DNA from: Geobacteraceae bacterium | GTDB taxonomy: Bacteria > Desulfobacterota > Desulfuromonadia > Geobacterales > Geobacteraceae | Length of the DNA: 64,000 nt | Assembly (NCBI GenBank): GCA_009773645.1 | Contig: WSYB01000011.1 | Span: 1-64,000 of the forward strand | Reading direction: 5' to 3' | Program-made: the position numbers and the translations under genes | Shown here: positions 1-10,632 of the stretch, one piece after another | Layout of the letters: every line of letters begins with the position of its first letter | How positions within the stretch are numbered: the first letter of the stretch is position 1 | Notes under the pieces: model-generated | The model's input: the letters and a program-made list of their open reading frames with translations, nothing else | Databases searched by the model: none | Told to the model about the DNA's origin: nothing

Positions 1-33
1 CGCCTCCGTAGGATACCCGTGGGGGAACACGGG

Positions 34-66
34 GTCTGGTCAGTGCCTTACGGGGCTCAGCCAGAC
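34..66. repeat. Unassigned hairpin at window edge
   Basis: GTCTGG (34-39) and CCAGAC (61-66) bracket an inner GCC/GGC pairing. It lies just beyond the attC-like site and could belong to the next cassette or another recombination site. I cannot place R'' and R' cores on it. Confidence 0.35.
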
Positions 67-89
67 AGTCTTCAACGCGACATCGTGTC

Positions 90-161
90 GCGGAACGGCT
101 CGGCAGTTGACCCGCTAGCCCAGTCTTTTCGGGCTGGCGGTGTCCAACTGTCTTGTTGGGA
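90..161 (-). other. attC-like recombination site ending the AbiC cassette
   Basis: Read on the minus strand, R'' is TCCCAAC (161-155) and a candidate R' is GTTCCGC (96-90). Between them lies an imperfect hairpin with arms pairing AGCCC with GGGCT and CAGTTG with CAACTG. R'' is the exact reverse complement of GTTGGGA at 1198-1192, just upstream of the putAbiC gene. That is the pairing expected when one cassette is closed into a circle. The R' end is less certain, because another GTT (GTTGAAG, 76-70) lies nearby. Confidence 0.7.
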
Positions 162-213
162 TTTCACTTTTACCGGTTTGGAGCCTTGAGTCTCAGTTTC
201 TTTTGCAATCGTG

Positions 214-1170
214 TCAGCTCATGAGTTGTGAAGAACTGCCGTTCTCAGAGGTTTTGACAGCTTCACCGGCTTCTGCGTCCTTGCGGAGTTTGTACTTGAA
301 GTGAGTTTTTGGGAAGAATGCAATAAAAGCGTCATCAAAGATGCAACGTTCATCTATATTTTCGAAGAAGTCAAAATCATCCAGCCACTGCCGGAAAACA
401 TCTTGTTGTTGCAAATTTTTGCTATGCTTAGATATGGCATTATAGAAGGTCAGGCCAAGCTCATCATTGGACATTTGAGCCTGAATTAGGCCTATATATT
501 GACCCGCTATATCACGCCTCCCCTCAAAGCTAGTTATTATGTATTTGAAGATGTTATAGAGGTACCGGAAATAATGGCCTAGATTGTGTTCATGCTTAGT
601 GTAAAAATCTTCATAAACTTTTACAATGGCATCCCTCTTGGCTTCTGGTGCCAAGGGTATTTTATCAACAAATTGATACTGAGTTTTTAGAGTCTTATCC
701 GCCTCGTATAATTCCTTTTGTCTGTTATATAGCTCAATTTTGTACTTTCCTTTCAGTATTTTGATCGCCAACTTTAGGTACACTGGTCCGTTGATTTCAT
801 CACCAGCTTCATCACTCCCTTCGCGTTCATAATAAGAGTCGCGTACTATCTCTCTGAGGGTGCTCAACATATTGAAAAAGGTGTTCTCCACTTGGTAACG
901 ATGCGACTCTTCTTTGTCACGTTTATGTTGTTCAATCTGAAGATAAATTGTAACGGCGACTGCGATGAATCCTAACCCTGAGAAAAGCGCGTTAAATCCT
1001 CCGAACATATCCCCGAACACTCCGCACTTAGACATGTTCTCCGCTGGCCCTGAAAAGTACTTCTTAACAGTGAAGTAGTACAGAGCGAACATGATCAGGT
1101 AGACGGCGAGTGCGGAACCGAAGTATTCTTTAACTTTCTTAGAAACGTCCATTTTCAGTGATTTCCCCAT
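214..1170 (-). CDS. Putative phage abortive infection protein (putAbiC-like)
   Basis: A protein of 318 aa when started at the ATG at 1170, which has an AAAGAGA-type ribosome site. Upstream in-frame codons run through palindromic DNA and are unlikely to be coding. Two hydrophobic segments near the N-terminus (about residues 18-35 and 55-75) suggest an inner-membrane protein with a long cytoplasmic helical part. The later motif HNLGHYFRYLYNIFKYI is typical of the putative abortive-infection (putAbiC) family. The gene sits in a cassette bounded by GTTGGGA at 1198-1192 and an attC at 161-90, which fits a mobile defence gene. The family assignment is from memory and anti-phage activity is inference. 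An unrelated membrane protein is the alternative. Confidence 0.7.
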   Translation of the reverse strand: MGKSLKMDVSKKVKEYFGSALAVYLIMFALYYFTVKKYFSGPAENMSKCGVFGDMFGGFNALFSGLGFIAVAVTIYLQIEQHKRDKEESHRYQVENTFFNMLSTLREIVRDSYYEREGSDEAGDEINGPVYLKLAIKILKGKYKIELYNRQKELYEADKTLKTQYQFVDKIPLAPEAKRDAIVKVYEDFYTKHEHNLGHYFRYLYNIFKYIITSFEGRRDIAGQYIGLIQAQMSNDELGLTFYNAISKHSKNLQQQDVFRQWLDDFDFFENIDERCIFDDAFIAFFPKTHFKYKLRKDAEAGEAVKTSENGSSSQLMS

Positions 1171-1224
1171 GTTCTCTTTGTCGTTGCAGCATCCCAACAT
1201 ATGTACTTGTGCAGACGACTTTAT

Positions 1225-1352
1225 GCATCTACATATAGATGCAAGCATATATCTGTAGATGCATGCATCTATATGTAGATACCTGTCTTGCATCTACCTG
1301 TAGATGCTTTTACCAGTTTTCCCGATTTCATGTGTCATCTATATGTATATGC
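1225..1352. repeat. Cluster of five 18-bp imperfect palindromes (attI-like region?)
   Basis: Five copies of an 18-bp palindrome, consensus GCATCTAYATGTAGATGC, start at 1225, 1245, 1265, 1290 and 1335. The start-to-start spacings are 20, 20, 25 and 45 bp, so three copies are about two helical turns apart. The copy at 1335-1352 overlaps the last codons of the 115-aa gene on the minus strand. The cassette boundary at 1198 lies 26 bp beyond the copy at 1225. The arrangement looks like a multi-site protein-binding region: recombinase sites, operators of the small protein, or both. Confidence 0.85.
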
Positions 1353-1675
1353 TTTTCCAGAGGAGTGCCGGCAATCTTACCGTACCTCACGAACCAAAGC
1401 TGCTTCTCGGGGTTCCATCTGCCGCCAGCGGCCTTGGCCTGTTTTCGCAGTTCCGTTTCATATCCTTCGATGCGCAGTGGAACAAGAGTGTTGGCAGCAT
1501 ATCTCGGCGGAGGCGGTGTCCAATCACTTCTCTCAACTATCAGTTCCACCGTCTTAAGCCGCTGCCGTGACTCAGCATCATACCTAAAACGCACGCAAAC
1601 CAGGGCATCGCCATACTTTTCCACCAGACTCTTGGTCCCACGTTGCCCCGGTTTGAGAATCAGCCGCGTTTTCAT
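1328..1675 (-). CDS. 115-aa conserved orphan protein, cassette-array head, copy 1
   Basis: Function unknown. The start at 1675 has GGGGG upstream. The protein begins MKTRLILKPGQRGTKSLVEK and is rich in basic and beta-forming residues. It ends in a short RWNPEKQLWFVRYG segment that resembles small DUF5710-type modules (weak resemblance). A second family member, exactly the same length once its stop codon is read through, lies at 25320-25667. Both are followed immediately by a repeat cluster and then by cassette genes on the same strand. The C-terminal HIHIDDT is encoded inside a palindrome. The context suggests a role tied to those repeats, such as binding them. Nothing in the sequence identifies an enzyme. 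Confidence 0.8.
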   Translation of the reverse strand: MKTRLILKPGQRGTKSLVEKYGDALVCVRFRYDAESRQRLKTVELIVERSDWTPPPPRYAANTLVPLRIEGYETELRKQAKAAGGRWNPEKQLWFVRYGKIAGTPLEKHIHIDDT

Positions 1676-1786
1676 TCGTCCCCCGGCAGGGTTTTAAATG
1701 TATGCGGATTTATACCATAATTTTTGCTTGCATAAAATACGTTTATAAAGGCCCAACGGCGCCGCATCCGCACCGGGCTATGACGC

Positions 1787-1824
1787 AAAAGAGGCGGGGA
1801 TATCTCTATCCCCGCCTCTTTCCA
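1787..1824 (-). terminator. Rho-independent terminator of eno
   Basis: Perfect 15-bp stem (1788-1802 with 1807-1821) around a 4-nt loop, followed on the minus strand by TTTT. It lies 27 nt after the eno stop codon. Confidence 0.85.
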
Positions 1825-1847
1825 TTCCCTGTGCACCATTAAAACCT

Positions 1848-3137
<1,290 letters not shown>

Positions 3138-3260
3138 TTATTGCCCCCTTGCATGAGATTATTGAATATCAAGCAAACAACCCGATTTTATATCAACACT
3201 TTGACGAAAATGGAAGAATTTTTATCCACTGCGAAAAACCGGCAGGCAAAGCGGTTTAAG

Positions 3261-3289
3261 TTGACAGTAAAATGCGATAAGGCTATATT
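3261..3289 (+). promoter_or_regulatory. Sigma-70 promoter for the 3332-7789 operon
   Basis: TTGACA at 3261-3266, a 17-bp spacer, then TATATT at 3284-3289. It is near consensus, about 45 nt upstream of the 7TM-HD gene and oriented towards it. Confidence 0.8.
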
Positions 3290-3331
3290 TAATCTTTCAT
3301 CAAAGACCGCAACTCTGTTTTAACACGGGAA

Positions 3332-5755
3332 TTGAATCACAGCATGCCCTCTGACAGCGGCGATAAAGAGAAAAAAAGCAGGGGCACCTTGGTGCTGCTC
3401 TGGGAGCGCTTCCTCGAATCGCTGGTTGACAGGTTCTCTGAAGCCAGGCACGAAAAACGGAACCGTTTCATTCTGCTCTTTCTGACTTCCCTCCTCCTCA
3501 CCTTCCTGATTGTCCCCAGCCAGCAGTTCATGGCCGTTAATTTTAAAGCGGGTGATATCGCCACTTCCGATATCAGGGCGACGCAGGATTACCTCCTGGA
3601 AGACCGTCCGCTCACGCAAAAAAAGCGCGCCGAAGCGGAAGCGTCTGCGCCGTACGTCTACGACCTGGATGCCGCCGCGGCTCAGGAAGTTGTCCGAGGC
3701 TTTGAAAAGGCATTGACTCTTGTCAGGGAAGCCGGGAACAGTGGAGAAGCGGTCGATAAAGGACGGTTATCGGACGGCCTGCGCGAGGCGCTGGGCATTA
3801 ATGTTTCCAATGCCGAACTGGGGGCGCTGTCGCGAGTAAAATCCGACAGTGCGCTTCTGGCGGAGATATCGCGTCTTGCGGGCCGCATTTATGCCCGCAA
3901 GATAGTGGCCGACAGGCAGCGGTTCATGTCCGACAGCTCCCACGGCATCCTTGTGGTGAACAGCCAGACCGGTGAGGCGGTCGGTGCGGGTGATTACCTC
4001 GTATCGTCCATAGAACCGGCCGACGCTCGTAAACTGTTGACCGGCATGAAGCTGGCAGAGGGCGGCAGCCCCGGCGACCTGGCGATAATAAAGGGGTTGC
4101 TGGCAAAGACGCTGCAACCCAACCTCGTCTTCAACCGGGAGGCCAGCGAGGAGAGAAAGCGCGCGGCCGGCTCCGCCGTCCGTCCGGTCCTGTTTCAGAT
4201 GAAGCGTGGGGAGATGATCGTCCGCGTCGGGGAACGGGTGACCGAAGAGCAGGCGTTGAAACTGCAAAAGATATTCGAGACCCGTCGCGGCGTAAATAAG
4301 ATGTTCATGGGAATCGGCATATTGGGGCTGTTGCTGGTCCTGTTCTATTTTCCCTATCGTTTTGCCCGTAAGAACATCCGAAAATTCCAGCCCACCAACA
4401 AGGATATTTTTCTCCTTTCCCTGGTGACCATTTACATTTTCCTGGTTTTAAAGACCGGGCTCATAGTTTCAACCGCAATGGGGGGACTCCTCCCCTATGT
4501 CAATACGGCCGACTATTACTACCTCTTTCCCTTTGCAGTGGGTACCATGCTGGTGCGCATCATCCTCAATTCGGAGGTGGCGCTGGTGTATTGCGCCATT
4601 TGCGCCCCTCTGCTGGGGATAATGTTTGACAACAGCATATTTATGGTAATCTATGCCCTGATGGGAGGGATTGTCGGTGCCCATGGCGTCCGCCAGTGCA
4701 AGGACAGGGGGACCATCTATACGGCGGGGTTGAAGGTGAGCGTGGTGAACCTTGCCATGGCCCTTTCGTTCCAGATTTACAACGACAGCCTCTTTACCAT
4801 GCAGACCATCTTTTGCGCCCTGTTTGCCCTTGCGGGAGGCCTGATCAATGCCGCATTCACCACCGGCACCATCCCCCTGATCGAGAACCTGTTGCACTAC
4901 ACCACCGACATCAAACTTCTGGAGCTTGCCAATCTCAATTCCCCCATCCTGAGAGAGCTCATGGTGAGAGCCCCCGGCACCTATCACCACAGCGTGCTGG
5001 TCGGCAATCTGGTGGAGGCAGCGGCAGAGGCAATCAACGCCAACCCGCTGTTGGCAAGGGTTGCCGCTTATTATCATGATGTCGGCAAGGTGAGCAAGCC
5101 GCTCTATTTCATCGAGAATGTGGGGAACGGCGAAAACAAGCACGACAAGCTGTCGCCCAGCATGAGCGCGCTGATCCTCATCTCCCACGTGAAAGAGGGG
5201 GCAGAGCTGGCGAAGGAGCACCGACTGGGGCTCCCCATCATTGATATCATCCGCCAGTCTCACGGTTCGGCGCTGATCAGCTATTTTTACCAGAAGGCCA
5301 AGAACATGGCCACTCCCGACGTCCAGAGCGTGGACGAAAGGGATTTCCGCTATCCCGGCCCCAAACCGCAGACCCGTGAGGCCGGGCTGGTTCTTCTGGC
5401 CGACTGTGTTGAAGCGGCTTCACGGACTCTGACCGATCCTACGCCTGCCCGCATCCAGGGACTGGTGCAGAAGATCATCAACAATATCTTTATTGACGGC
5501 CAGCTGGACGAATGTGAGCTGACCCTCAAGAATCTTCACGAGATAGCCAAGAGCTTCAACCGGATTCTGGCCGGCATCTACCACCAGCGGATAGATTACC
5601 CGGAACCGGCCTACAAGGAAAAAGAGAAAGGAACTGGAGGGAAAAAGCCCGTTGAAGATAGCGTTAGCGAACAGGCAAAAGCGCCTTCGGATCGAGACGA
5701 AGACGTTAAGAAAGGCAGCGGAGAAGATCTTAAACGTCTTGGGATACAGCGATAG
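3332..5755 (+). CDS. pgpH: 7TM-HD family cyclic-di-AMP phosphodiesterase-like protein (PgpH/YqfF type)
   Basis: About 807 aa. After one N-terminal membrane segment comes a large extracytoplasmic domain (about residues 60-320), then a multi-helix membrane region (about 330-510). The C-terminal HD phosphohydrolase domain carries HHSVLVGNLVEAAAE and YYHDVGKVSKP. Family members hydrolyse c-di-AMP to pApA. The window also encodes a c-di-AMP synthase (60553-61320), so the substrate is plausible. The start is either TTG 3332 or ATG 3344; neither has a strong ribosome site. A near-consensus promoter lies upstream. The stop overlaps ybeY by about 100 nt in another frame. Confidence 0.9.
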   Translation: MNHSMPSDSGDKEKKSRGTLVLLWERFLESLVDRFSEARHEKRNRFILLFLTSLLLTFLIVPSQQFMAVNFKAGDIATSDIRATQDYLLEDRPLTQKKRAEAEASAPYVYDLDAAAAQEVVRGFEKALTLVREAGNSGEAVDKGRLSDGLREALGINVSNAELGALSRVKSDSALLAEISRLAGRIYARKIVADRQRFMSDSSHGILVVNSQTGEAVGAGDYLVSSIEPADARKLLTGMKLAEGGSPGDLAIIKGLLAKTLQPNLVFNREASEERKRAAGSAVRPVLFQMKRGEMIVRVGERVTEEQALKLQKIFETRRGVNKMFMGIGILGLLLVLFYFPYRFARKNIRKFQPTNKDIFLLSLVTIYIFLVLKTGLIVSTAMGGLLPYVNTADYYYLFPFAVGTMLVRIILNSEVALVYCAICAPLLGIMFDNSIFMVIYALMGGIVGAHGVRQCKDRGTIYTAGLKVSVVNLAMALSFQIYNDSLFTMQTIFCALFALAGGLINAAFTTGTIPLIENLLHYTTDIKLLELANLNSPILRELMVRAPGTYHHSVLVGNLVEAAAEAINANPLLARVAAYYHDVGKVSKPLYFIENVGNGENKHDKLSPSMSALILISHVKEGAELAKEHRLGLPIIDIIRQSHGSALISYFYQKAKNMATPDVQSVDERDFRYPGPKPQTREAGLVLLADCVEAASRTLTDPTPARIQGLVQKIINNIFIDGQLDECELTLKNLHEIAKSFNRILAGIYHQRIDYPEPAYKEKEKGTGGKKPVEDSVSEQAKAPSDRDEDVKKGSGEDLKRLGIQR

Positions 5756-6104
5756 CGAGCTGTCGGTGGCCATCGTGGGAGACCGGAGTATCCGCCGCCT
5801 GAACAGGGAATATCTTGCCCGGGACAAATCCACCAATGTCATATCATTTCCCATGCTGGAGGGCCCTTTCGCGGAATTGAACCCGCGCATACTGGGGGAT
5901 GTGGTTGTGTCTGCCGCGACCTGTGCCCGTGAGGCGGAAGAGGGGGGGATGAGCTTTCACGCCCGGCTCTGTTTCCTCATGCTGCACGGTATTCTCCACT
6001 TGACCGGTTACGACCACGAAAGAAGCGGAGAGGCGGAGGCGCAACGGATGGAGGAGAAAGAGGGGGAGATTTTCAGGATGTTGGAAGAGGAAGGGTATGT
6101 GTAG
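5652..6104 (+). CDS. ybeY: Endoribonuclease YbeY (rRNA maturation)
   Basis: A 150-aa metal-dependent RNase involved in 16S rRNA 3'-end processing and ribosome quality control. The zinc-site signature HGILHLTGYDH is present near the C-terminus. TTG start at 5652, 10 nt after a GGAGGG ribosome site. The gene begins inside the 3' end of the 7TM-HD gene, so the two are translationally linked. A 7TM-HD / ybeY / dgkA order is common in Geobacter-type genomes. Confidence 0.93.
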   Translation: MKIALANRQKRLRIETKTLRKAAEKILNVLGYSDSELSVAIVGDRSIRRLNREYLARDKSTNVISFPMLEGPFAELNPRILGDVVVSAATCAREAEEGGMSFHARLCFLMLHGILHLTGYDHERSGEAEAQRMEEKEGEIFRMLEEEGYV

Positions 6105-6116
6105 GGCGGTGACAGT

Positions 6117-6824
6117 TTGAAACCCACGCGCTTCATAGATTCCGTCAATTGCGCCATTGAAGGGATTATTTACACCGCCAGGACCCAGAAACATATGCGG
6201 AATCACTTTCTGTCCGCCCTTCTGCTGCTGTTGACGGTGTTGTTTCTCAGGGTTTCCGCACTGGAGTTTACCCTGCTGACCATATCGGTCTGCTTTGTGC
6301 TGTTTGCCGAGCTGATGAATACAGCGATAGAGGTGGTCGTAGACCTTGTCTCGCCGGAATTCCATCCGCTCGCCAAAACAGCCAAAGATGTGGCGGCGGG
6401 GAGTGTCCTGATGGCGGCCATCGGCGCCGGGGTCATGGGTTATCTGATCCTGTCGAAATATATTTTTCCCATTTACAAGGAGGCGCTCGGCATGATAGGA
6501 ACCCCCACGGAGATGGGCATATTGGTTTCGCTCCTCATAGTGGTAATTGTGGTGGTGATTCTGAAGTCTCTTTCCAGTAAGGGAACACCCCTGGAAGGCG
6601 GACTTCCCAGCGGCCATGCTGCCGTGGCCTTTTCCATCGCCACGGTGGTGTCATTCACTACCCAGGACCCGCTCATCTCTATCCTGACCATTACCCTGGC
6701 GGTGATGGTCAGTCATTCACGTCTTTTGTTGCACATTCATACCATGCGTGAAGTATTGCTGGGGGCCATAACCGGCACCGCCATCACCCTTGTGGTGCTG
6801 CTTTTGTTCAAGACCATGAATTGA
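6117..6824 (+). CDS. dgkA: Diacylglycerol kinase fused to PAP2-family phosphatase domain
   Basis: A 235-aa membrane protein. Residues 1-115 are a DgkA-type kinase (RNHFLSALLLLL, then ELMNTAIEVVVDLVSPEFH with the catalytic Glu and Asn). The rest is a PAP2-like region with GLPSGHAAVAFSIATV and SRLLLHIHTMREVLLGA. The pairing suggests lipid phosphate turnover at the inner membrane, in which diacylglycerol or undecaprenol is phosphorylated and a lipid phosphate removed. TTG start at 6117, 13 nt after ybeY with GGGCGGTGA upstream. DgkA-PAP2 fusions are known. Which substrate each half uses here is not visible. Confidence 0.88.
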   Translation: MKPTRFIDSVNCAIEGIIYTARTQKHMRNHFLSALLLLLTVLFLRVSALEFTLLTISVCFVLFAELMNTAIEVVVDLVSPEFHPLAKTAKDVAAGSVLMAAIGAGVMGYLILSKYIFPIYKEALGMIGTPTEMGILVSLLIVVIVVVILKSLSSKGTPLEGGLPSGHAAVAFSIATVVSFTTQDPLISILTITLAVMVSHSRLLLHIHTMREVLLGAITGTAITLVVLLLFKTMN

Positions 6825-6833
6825 GGTGTTAAA

Positions 6834-6906
6834 ATGTAGGGCGACCCTCTGTGGTCGCCCATGTTTGGTTGATTATGCCGGGCACCCACGCAAGGGTGCC
6901 CCTGCA
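6834..6906. repeat. Double-hairpin intergenic repeat, copy 1
   Basis: Two adjacent hairpins: GGGCGACC/GGTCGCCC and GGGCACCC/GGGTGCCC, bounded by TGTAGGG and CCCTGCA. A related element with the same two-hairpin plan lies at 36532-36592. It inserts between dgkA and the corC-like gene and supplies in-frame codons that should not be read as coding. Confidence 0.75.
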
Positions 6907-6934
6907 AATTTGTCGAAACAGGAGGCGCAGAACC

Positions 6935-7789
6935 TTGGAAGAGGGGTCAGAGAAGAAGAGCCCGGGGTTATGGGAGGTGTTGAGCAGGTTTCTTACCGGG
7001 CGCAAGAAAATCACCGAGGAAGAGATCCAGGAACTGATGGATGCCGGTGAAGAAGAGGGGCTCATCAACGAAGAAGAGAACGAGATGATCCGCTCCATCT
7101 TTGCCTTGCGAAACACGGTGGTCCGTGAAATCATGGTTCCCAGGACCGACATGGCCTGTGTGTCTGCCGATGCGACCGTGCGGGAGGTGCTGAACGACAT
7201 CATCGCCTGCGGCCACTCCCGCATTCCCGTCTATGAAGGCACCATCGACAATATTGTCGGCCTGATTTATGCCAAGGACCTGTTGAAGTACTGGGGGATG
7301 AACGAGGCGGCCGTTGTCCTGAAAAAGATGATGCGGGCCCCCTACTTTATCCCCGAGTCCAAAAATCTGGAAGAGCTTCTCCAGGAATTCAAGAAAAAGA
7401 GGGTCCATATTGCCATTGTCATCGATGAATACGGCGGCACTTCGGGCCTCGTATCCATTGAGGACCTTCTGGAGCGGATCGTCGGCGACATCCAGGATGA
7501 ATACGACCTGGAAGAGGAGTGGTTGACGGAAGAGCCTGACGGCGCCGTGCTGGTGGATGCCAGGCTCCCCATCGAAGAACTGGAAGAGCATTTCGGGGTC
7601 GAGATTGAACGGGAAAAGTTTGATACCGTCGGCGGCCTCATATTCCATCTTACCGGGCGTATACCGCGGGCCGGGGAAGAAGTGACGAACGATTCCATCT
7701 GCCTCACCGTCCTGGAAGCCGATGAAAGGCGGATAGGCAAGGTCCGAATAAGAAAGATATCAGAGAAGACAGAGGAAACCGAAGCGTAG
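6935..7789 (+). CDS. corC: CBS-domain hemolysin/CorC family protein
   Basis: 284 aa. Two CBS domains lie in the middle ([12 protein letters not shown] to [14 protein letters not shown], then [15 protein letters not shown] to [19 protein letters not shown]), followed by a CorC_HlyC FAD-like domain. It is the soluble type associated with divalent-cation efflux. I chose TTG 6935 because AGGAGG sits 9 nt upstream. The ATG at 6851 would translate the intergenic repeat. It overlaps lnt by one base, and ybeY-corC-lnt is a conserved order. Confidence 0.93.
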   Translation: MEEGSEKKSPGLWEVLSRFLTGRKKITEEEIQELMDAGEEEGLINEEENEMIRSIFALRNTVVREIMVPRTDMACVSADATVREVLNDIIACGHSRIPVYEGTIDNIVGLIYAKDLLKYWGMNEAAVVLKKMMRAPYFIPESKNLEELLQEFKKKRVHIAIVIDEYGGTSGLVSIEDLLERIVGDIQDEYDLEEEWLTEEPDGAVLVDARLPIEELEEHFGVEIEREKFDTVGGLIFHLTGRIPRAGEEVTNDSICLTVLEADERRIGKVRIRKISEKTEETEA

Positions 7790-9342
7790 TGGATTACCAT
7801 AAATTCAGATTGCCCGATTTTAATGCCATGCCGAAGCGCGATTATCTGCTGGCGGCTCTTACGGGAGGATTGTTGGCGCTCTCCTTTCCCAAACCGGGCC
7901 TCTCCATTCTTGCGTGGTTTGCCTTTGTGCCGCTCCTTCTTGCCTTGGGCAAAAAGAACCCGCGAAACGCCTTCAAACTGGGCTTTGTTGCAGGCCTCAC
8001 CGCTTATGCCGGGCTCCTTTACTGGCTCAATATCGTGATGATTACCTACGGCAAGCTCCACTGGAGTGTGAGTCTTGTCCTTTTCATCCTTCTTGTGGCG
8101 TACCTCGCCCTGTATGTTGGTGGCATCGCCTGGCTTATGGGCAAGGGGGAAGCGGCCGGCGTCTCACCGCTCCTCTCCTTCCCGGTCCTGTGGGTCGGCC
8201 TGGAATATATCCGTTCATTCTTTCTGACCGGCTTTCCATGGGCCAGTCTCGGCTATTCCCAGTACCGCACCCTTCCCCTGATTCAGGTGGCGGACATCAC
8301 CGGCGTCTACGGTTTGAGCTTTCTTATCGCCCTGAGCAATATCGTCCTCTACCGGATCATCAGGGGGATGTTCGGCACGAGGCAAGGCGTCTATCCGACC
8401 AAAAGCGCGCTGGCGCTCTTTGTACTCATGGTGCTGGCCCTGGGCTACGGATTCACCCGGCTGAACAGCGCTGACCGCGGTGAGCCGTTCAATGTCGCCC
8501 TGGTACAGGGGAATATTGCGCAGGACATAAAATGGGATCCCGCCTTTCAGGAGGCCACGGTCTCAATCTATGAACGGCTCTCCCGGCAGGCGGCAGCCGG
8601 AAGACGCGCCCTGGTGGTCTGGCCGGAGAGCGCAGCCCCGTTCTTTTTCCAGAATGACGAGAAATACGCCGCACGGATCAGGTCCCTGGCCGCAGAACTC
8701 AACAGCCCACTGGTAGTGGGAAGTCCGGCTTTCGAGAGGGAAGGGGCGACGGTCCGCTACTTGAACAGCGCGTTTCTCATCGGGCCTACCGGTGAGGTGC
8801 TGGGGCGGAGCGACAAGATGCACCTGGTCCCGTTCGGCGAATATGTGCCGATGGCCAGGCTCCTCCCTTTTGTCAACAAGCTGGCGGAAGGGATCGGCGA
8901 TTTTTCGCCGGCCGCCGCAATAACCCCGCTTAATACCGGTAAGGCGGTGATCGGGGTGCTGGTCTGCTTTGAGGGGATATTCCCGGAGCTGTCCAGGGCC
9001 TATGTCCGTGCGGGGAGCCGCCTGTTGGTCAACATATCCAACGATGCGTGGTACAAGCGGTCGTCTGCCCCCTATCAGCACCTCTCCATGACCGTTTTTC
9101 GCGCCGTGGAAAACCGGGTCCCTCTGGTGAGGGCCACCAATACGGGCATTTCGGCGATCATCGACAGCAGGGGACATATTCGCAGGATGACCCCTATCTT
9201 TGAGGAGGCGGTGCTCACGGGGGAGGTCAGGCTGGGAGAAGGGAACACCATTTACAACCGCTACGGCGATTTCTTTGCCGGTTCTTGCCTGGCGCTGACC
9301 GGTATCATTGCAGTCATGGCGTTCAGGAAAAGGAAAAGATAG
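7789..9342 (+). CDS. lnt: Apolipoprotein N-acyltransferase
   Basis: 517 aa. Adds the third acyl chain to lipoproteins in the inner membrane. Several N-terminal membrane segments precede a nitrilase-like domain with the catalytic triad: Glu in VVWPESA, Lys in [16 protein letters not shown] and Cys in [11 protein letters not shown] start at 7789 shares a base with the corC stop. ATG 7828 is an alternative. The lipoproteins at 10633 and 14005 are likely substrates. Confidence 0.95.
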   Translation: MDYHKFRLPDFNAMPKRDYLLAALTGGLLALSFPKPGLSILAWFAFVPLLLALGKKNPRNAFKLGFVAGLTAYAGLLYWLNIVMITYGKLHWSVSLVLFILLVAYLALYVGGIAWLMGKGEAAGVSPLLSFPVLWVGLEYIRSFFLTGFPWASLGYSQYRTLPLIQVADITGVYGLSFLIALSNIVLYRIIRGMFGTRQGVYPTKSALALFVLMVLALGYGFTRLNSADRGEPFNVALVQGNIAQDIKWDPAFQEATVSIYERLSRQAAAGRRALVVWPESAAPFFFQNDEKYAARIRSLAAELNSPLVVGSPAFEREGATVRYLNSAFLIGPTGEVLGRSDKMHLVPFGEYVPMARLLPFVNKLAEGIGDFSPAAAITPLNTGKAVIGVLVCFEGIFPELSRAYVRAGSRLLVNISNDAWYKRSSAPYQHLSMTVFRAVENRVPLVRATNTGISAIIDSRGHIRRMTPIFEEAVLTGEVRLGEGNTIYNRYGDFFAGSCLALTGIIAVMAFRKRKR

Positions 9343-9374
9343 ACACAATAAATTTACGGATCAAGGAGTAATGA

Positions 9375-10488
9375 ATGTATAGAGAAGAAATAGCCAGAGT
9401 CGAAGCACTTGCGGAGCGGATCGCCAAACTTCGGGGGTCTCTTTGACATAGATAGGAAGCGGGAAGATATCCGGGAACTGGAGGCGAAAATCGCCCTCCC
9501 GGGCTTCTGGGACAATAACGAAACAGCCCAGCAGGTCCTGAAGGAACGGACCGCCATGGAGAAAATGGTGGATACCTGGGACCGTCTGAACCGCCAGATG
9601 GAGGACGTTCAGGTCCTCATAGAGCTGGGGAGCGAGGTCGAGGATGAGGCGGCGCTCGATGAGGTGCGGAAGCTGAACGATGGCCTGGAGCAGGGTGTAG
9701 GCCGGGCCGAGTTCCAGAAGATGCTCTCCGGCCCCCATGACCGGAGTTCCTGTTTTGTCTCCATAAATGCCGGCGCAGGAGGGACCGAGTCCCAGGACTG
9801 GGCGGAAATGCTCCTGCGCATGTACCTGCGCTACTGCGAGAGAAAAGGGTGGAAGACGGAGATCACCGATTACCAGGCGGGCGATGAGGCGGGGGTGAAG
9901 GGGGTTACCTTCGCCGTTACCGGCGAATTCGGTTACGGTTACCTCAAGGCCGAGGCCGGCATCCATCGTCTGGTGCGTATTTCCCCCTTTGACAGCAACG
10001 CCCGCCGCCACACCTCCTTTGCCTCGGTCTTCGTCTTCCCCGAGATCGAGGACGACATCGAGGTGAAGATAAACGAGTCGGACCTGCGCGTCGACACCTA
10101 CCGCTCCAGCGGCGCCGGAGGCCAGCATGTGAATACGACCGATTCCGCCATCCGGATCACCCACATGCCCACCGGGATAGTGGTTGCATGCCAGACGGAG
10201 AGAAGCCAGCACATGAACCGGGCAACCGCCATGCGGGTCCTGCGGGCCAAGCTTTACGAGCGTGAGCTGGAGGAGAGGGAGGCCAAGGCAGCGGAGATCG
10301 GCGGGGAAAAGAAGGAGATCGGCTGGGGGAGCCAGATCCGTTCCTATGTGCTTCACCCGTACAAGATGGTGAAGGACCTGCGCACCGGCGTGGAAACCGG
10401 CAATCCCGACGCGGTTCTGGACGGCGATCTGGAAGAGTTTGTCGTGGCGTACCTGATGGGGGTGCGCCGGGAAGATACGGCTTCGTAA
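9375..10488 (+). CDS. prfB: Peptide chain release factor 2 (programmed +1 frameshift)
   Basis: Terminates translation at UGA and UAA. The coding sequence starts at ATG 9375, 6 nt after AAGGAG, and reads 23 codons to an in-frame TGA at 9444-9446. It continues in the +1 frame from GAC at 9445. RF2 hallmarks are the SPF tripeptide (RISPFDS) and the catalytic GGQ loop (SGAGGQHVNTTDSA). The joined protein is about 370 aa, normal for RF2. The ATG at 9371 is not usable because it hits TAG at once. Confidence 0.97.
9431..9447 (+). promoter_or_regulatory. RF2 programmed +1 frameshift site
   Basis: An internal Shine-Dalgarno-like CGGGGGT, then CTC or TCT context, then the slippery CTT TGA C. The ribosome pauses at the in-frame UGA when RF2 is scarce and slips +1. 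This is the standard autoregulation of prfB. Confidence 0.95.
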
Positions 10489-10590
10489 AAAGTCCATCTG
10501 CTGCGTTGTGCTGTGCCCTTCGTCACTGCGGCGTACCGATGTACGCCTCATTCCTCAGGGCTTGCACGCCTTGCACCTGGAGCTTTTTAC
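10487..10590. repeat. About 104-bp intergenic repeat, copy 1
   Basis: Shares a core including CACTGCGGCGTACC and TGTACGCCTC, plus A5/T5-flanked ends, with the element at 12748-12869. The ends form an imperfect inverted repeat (AAAAAGTCCA with GGAGCTTTTT). It fills the gap between prfB and the lipoprotein gene. Confidence 0.75.
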
Positions 10591-10632
10591 TGTGCCGTAT
10601 ATGATATTTAAAGGCAGGAAGAATTTATCACG

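Noticed and set aside
1225-1352. Palindrome cluster read as a CRISPR or plasmid iteron origin
   Set aside because: Units are palindromic with 2-27 bp gaps. No replication or cas gene nearby, and the position beside a cassette junction gives a better explanation.
4469-5263. 264-aa minus-strand frame inside the 7TM-HD gene
   Set aside because: Antisense shadow of a high-GC gene; His- and Gln-rich composition.
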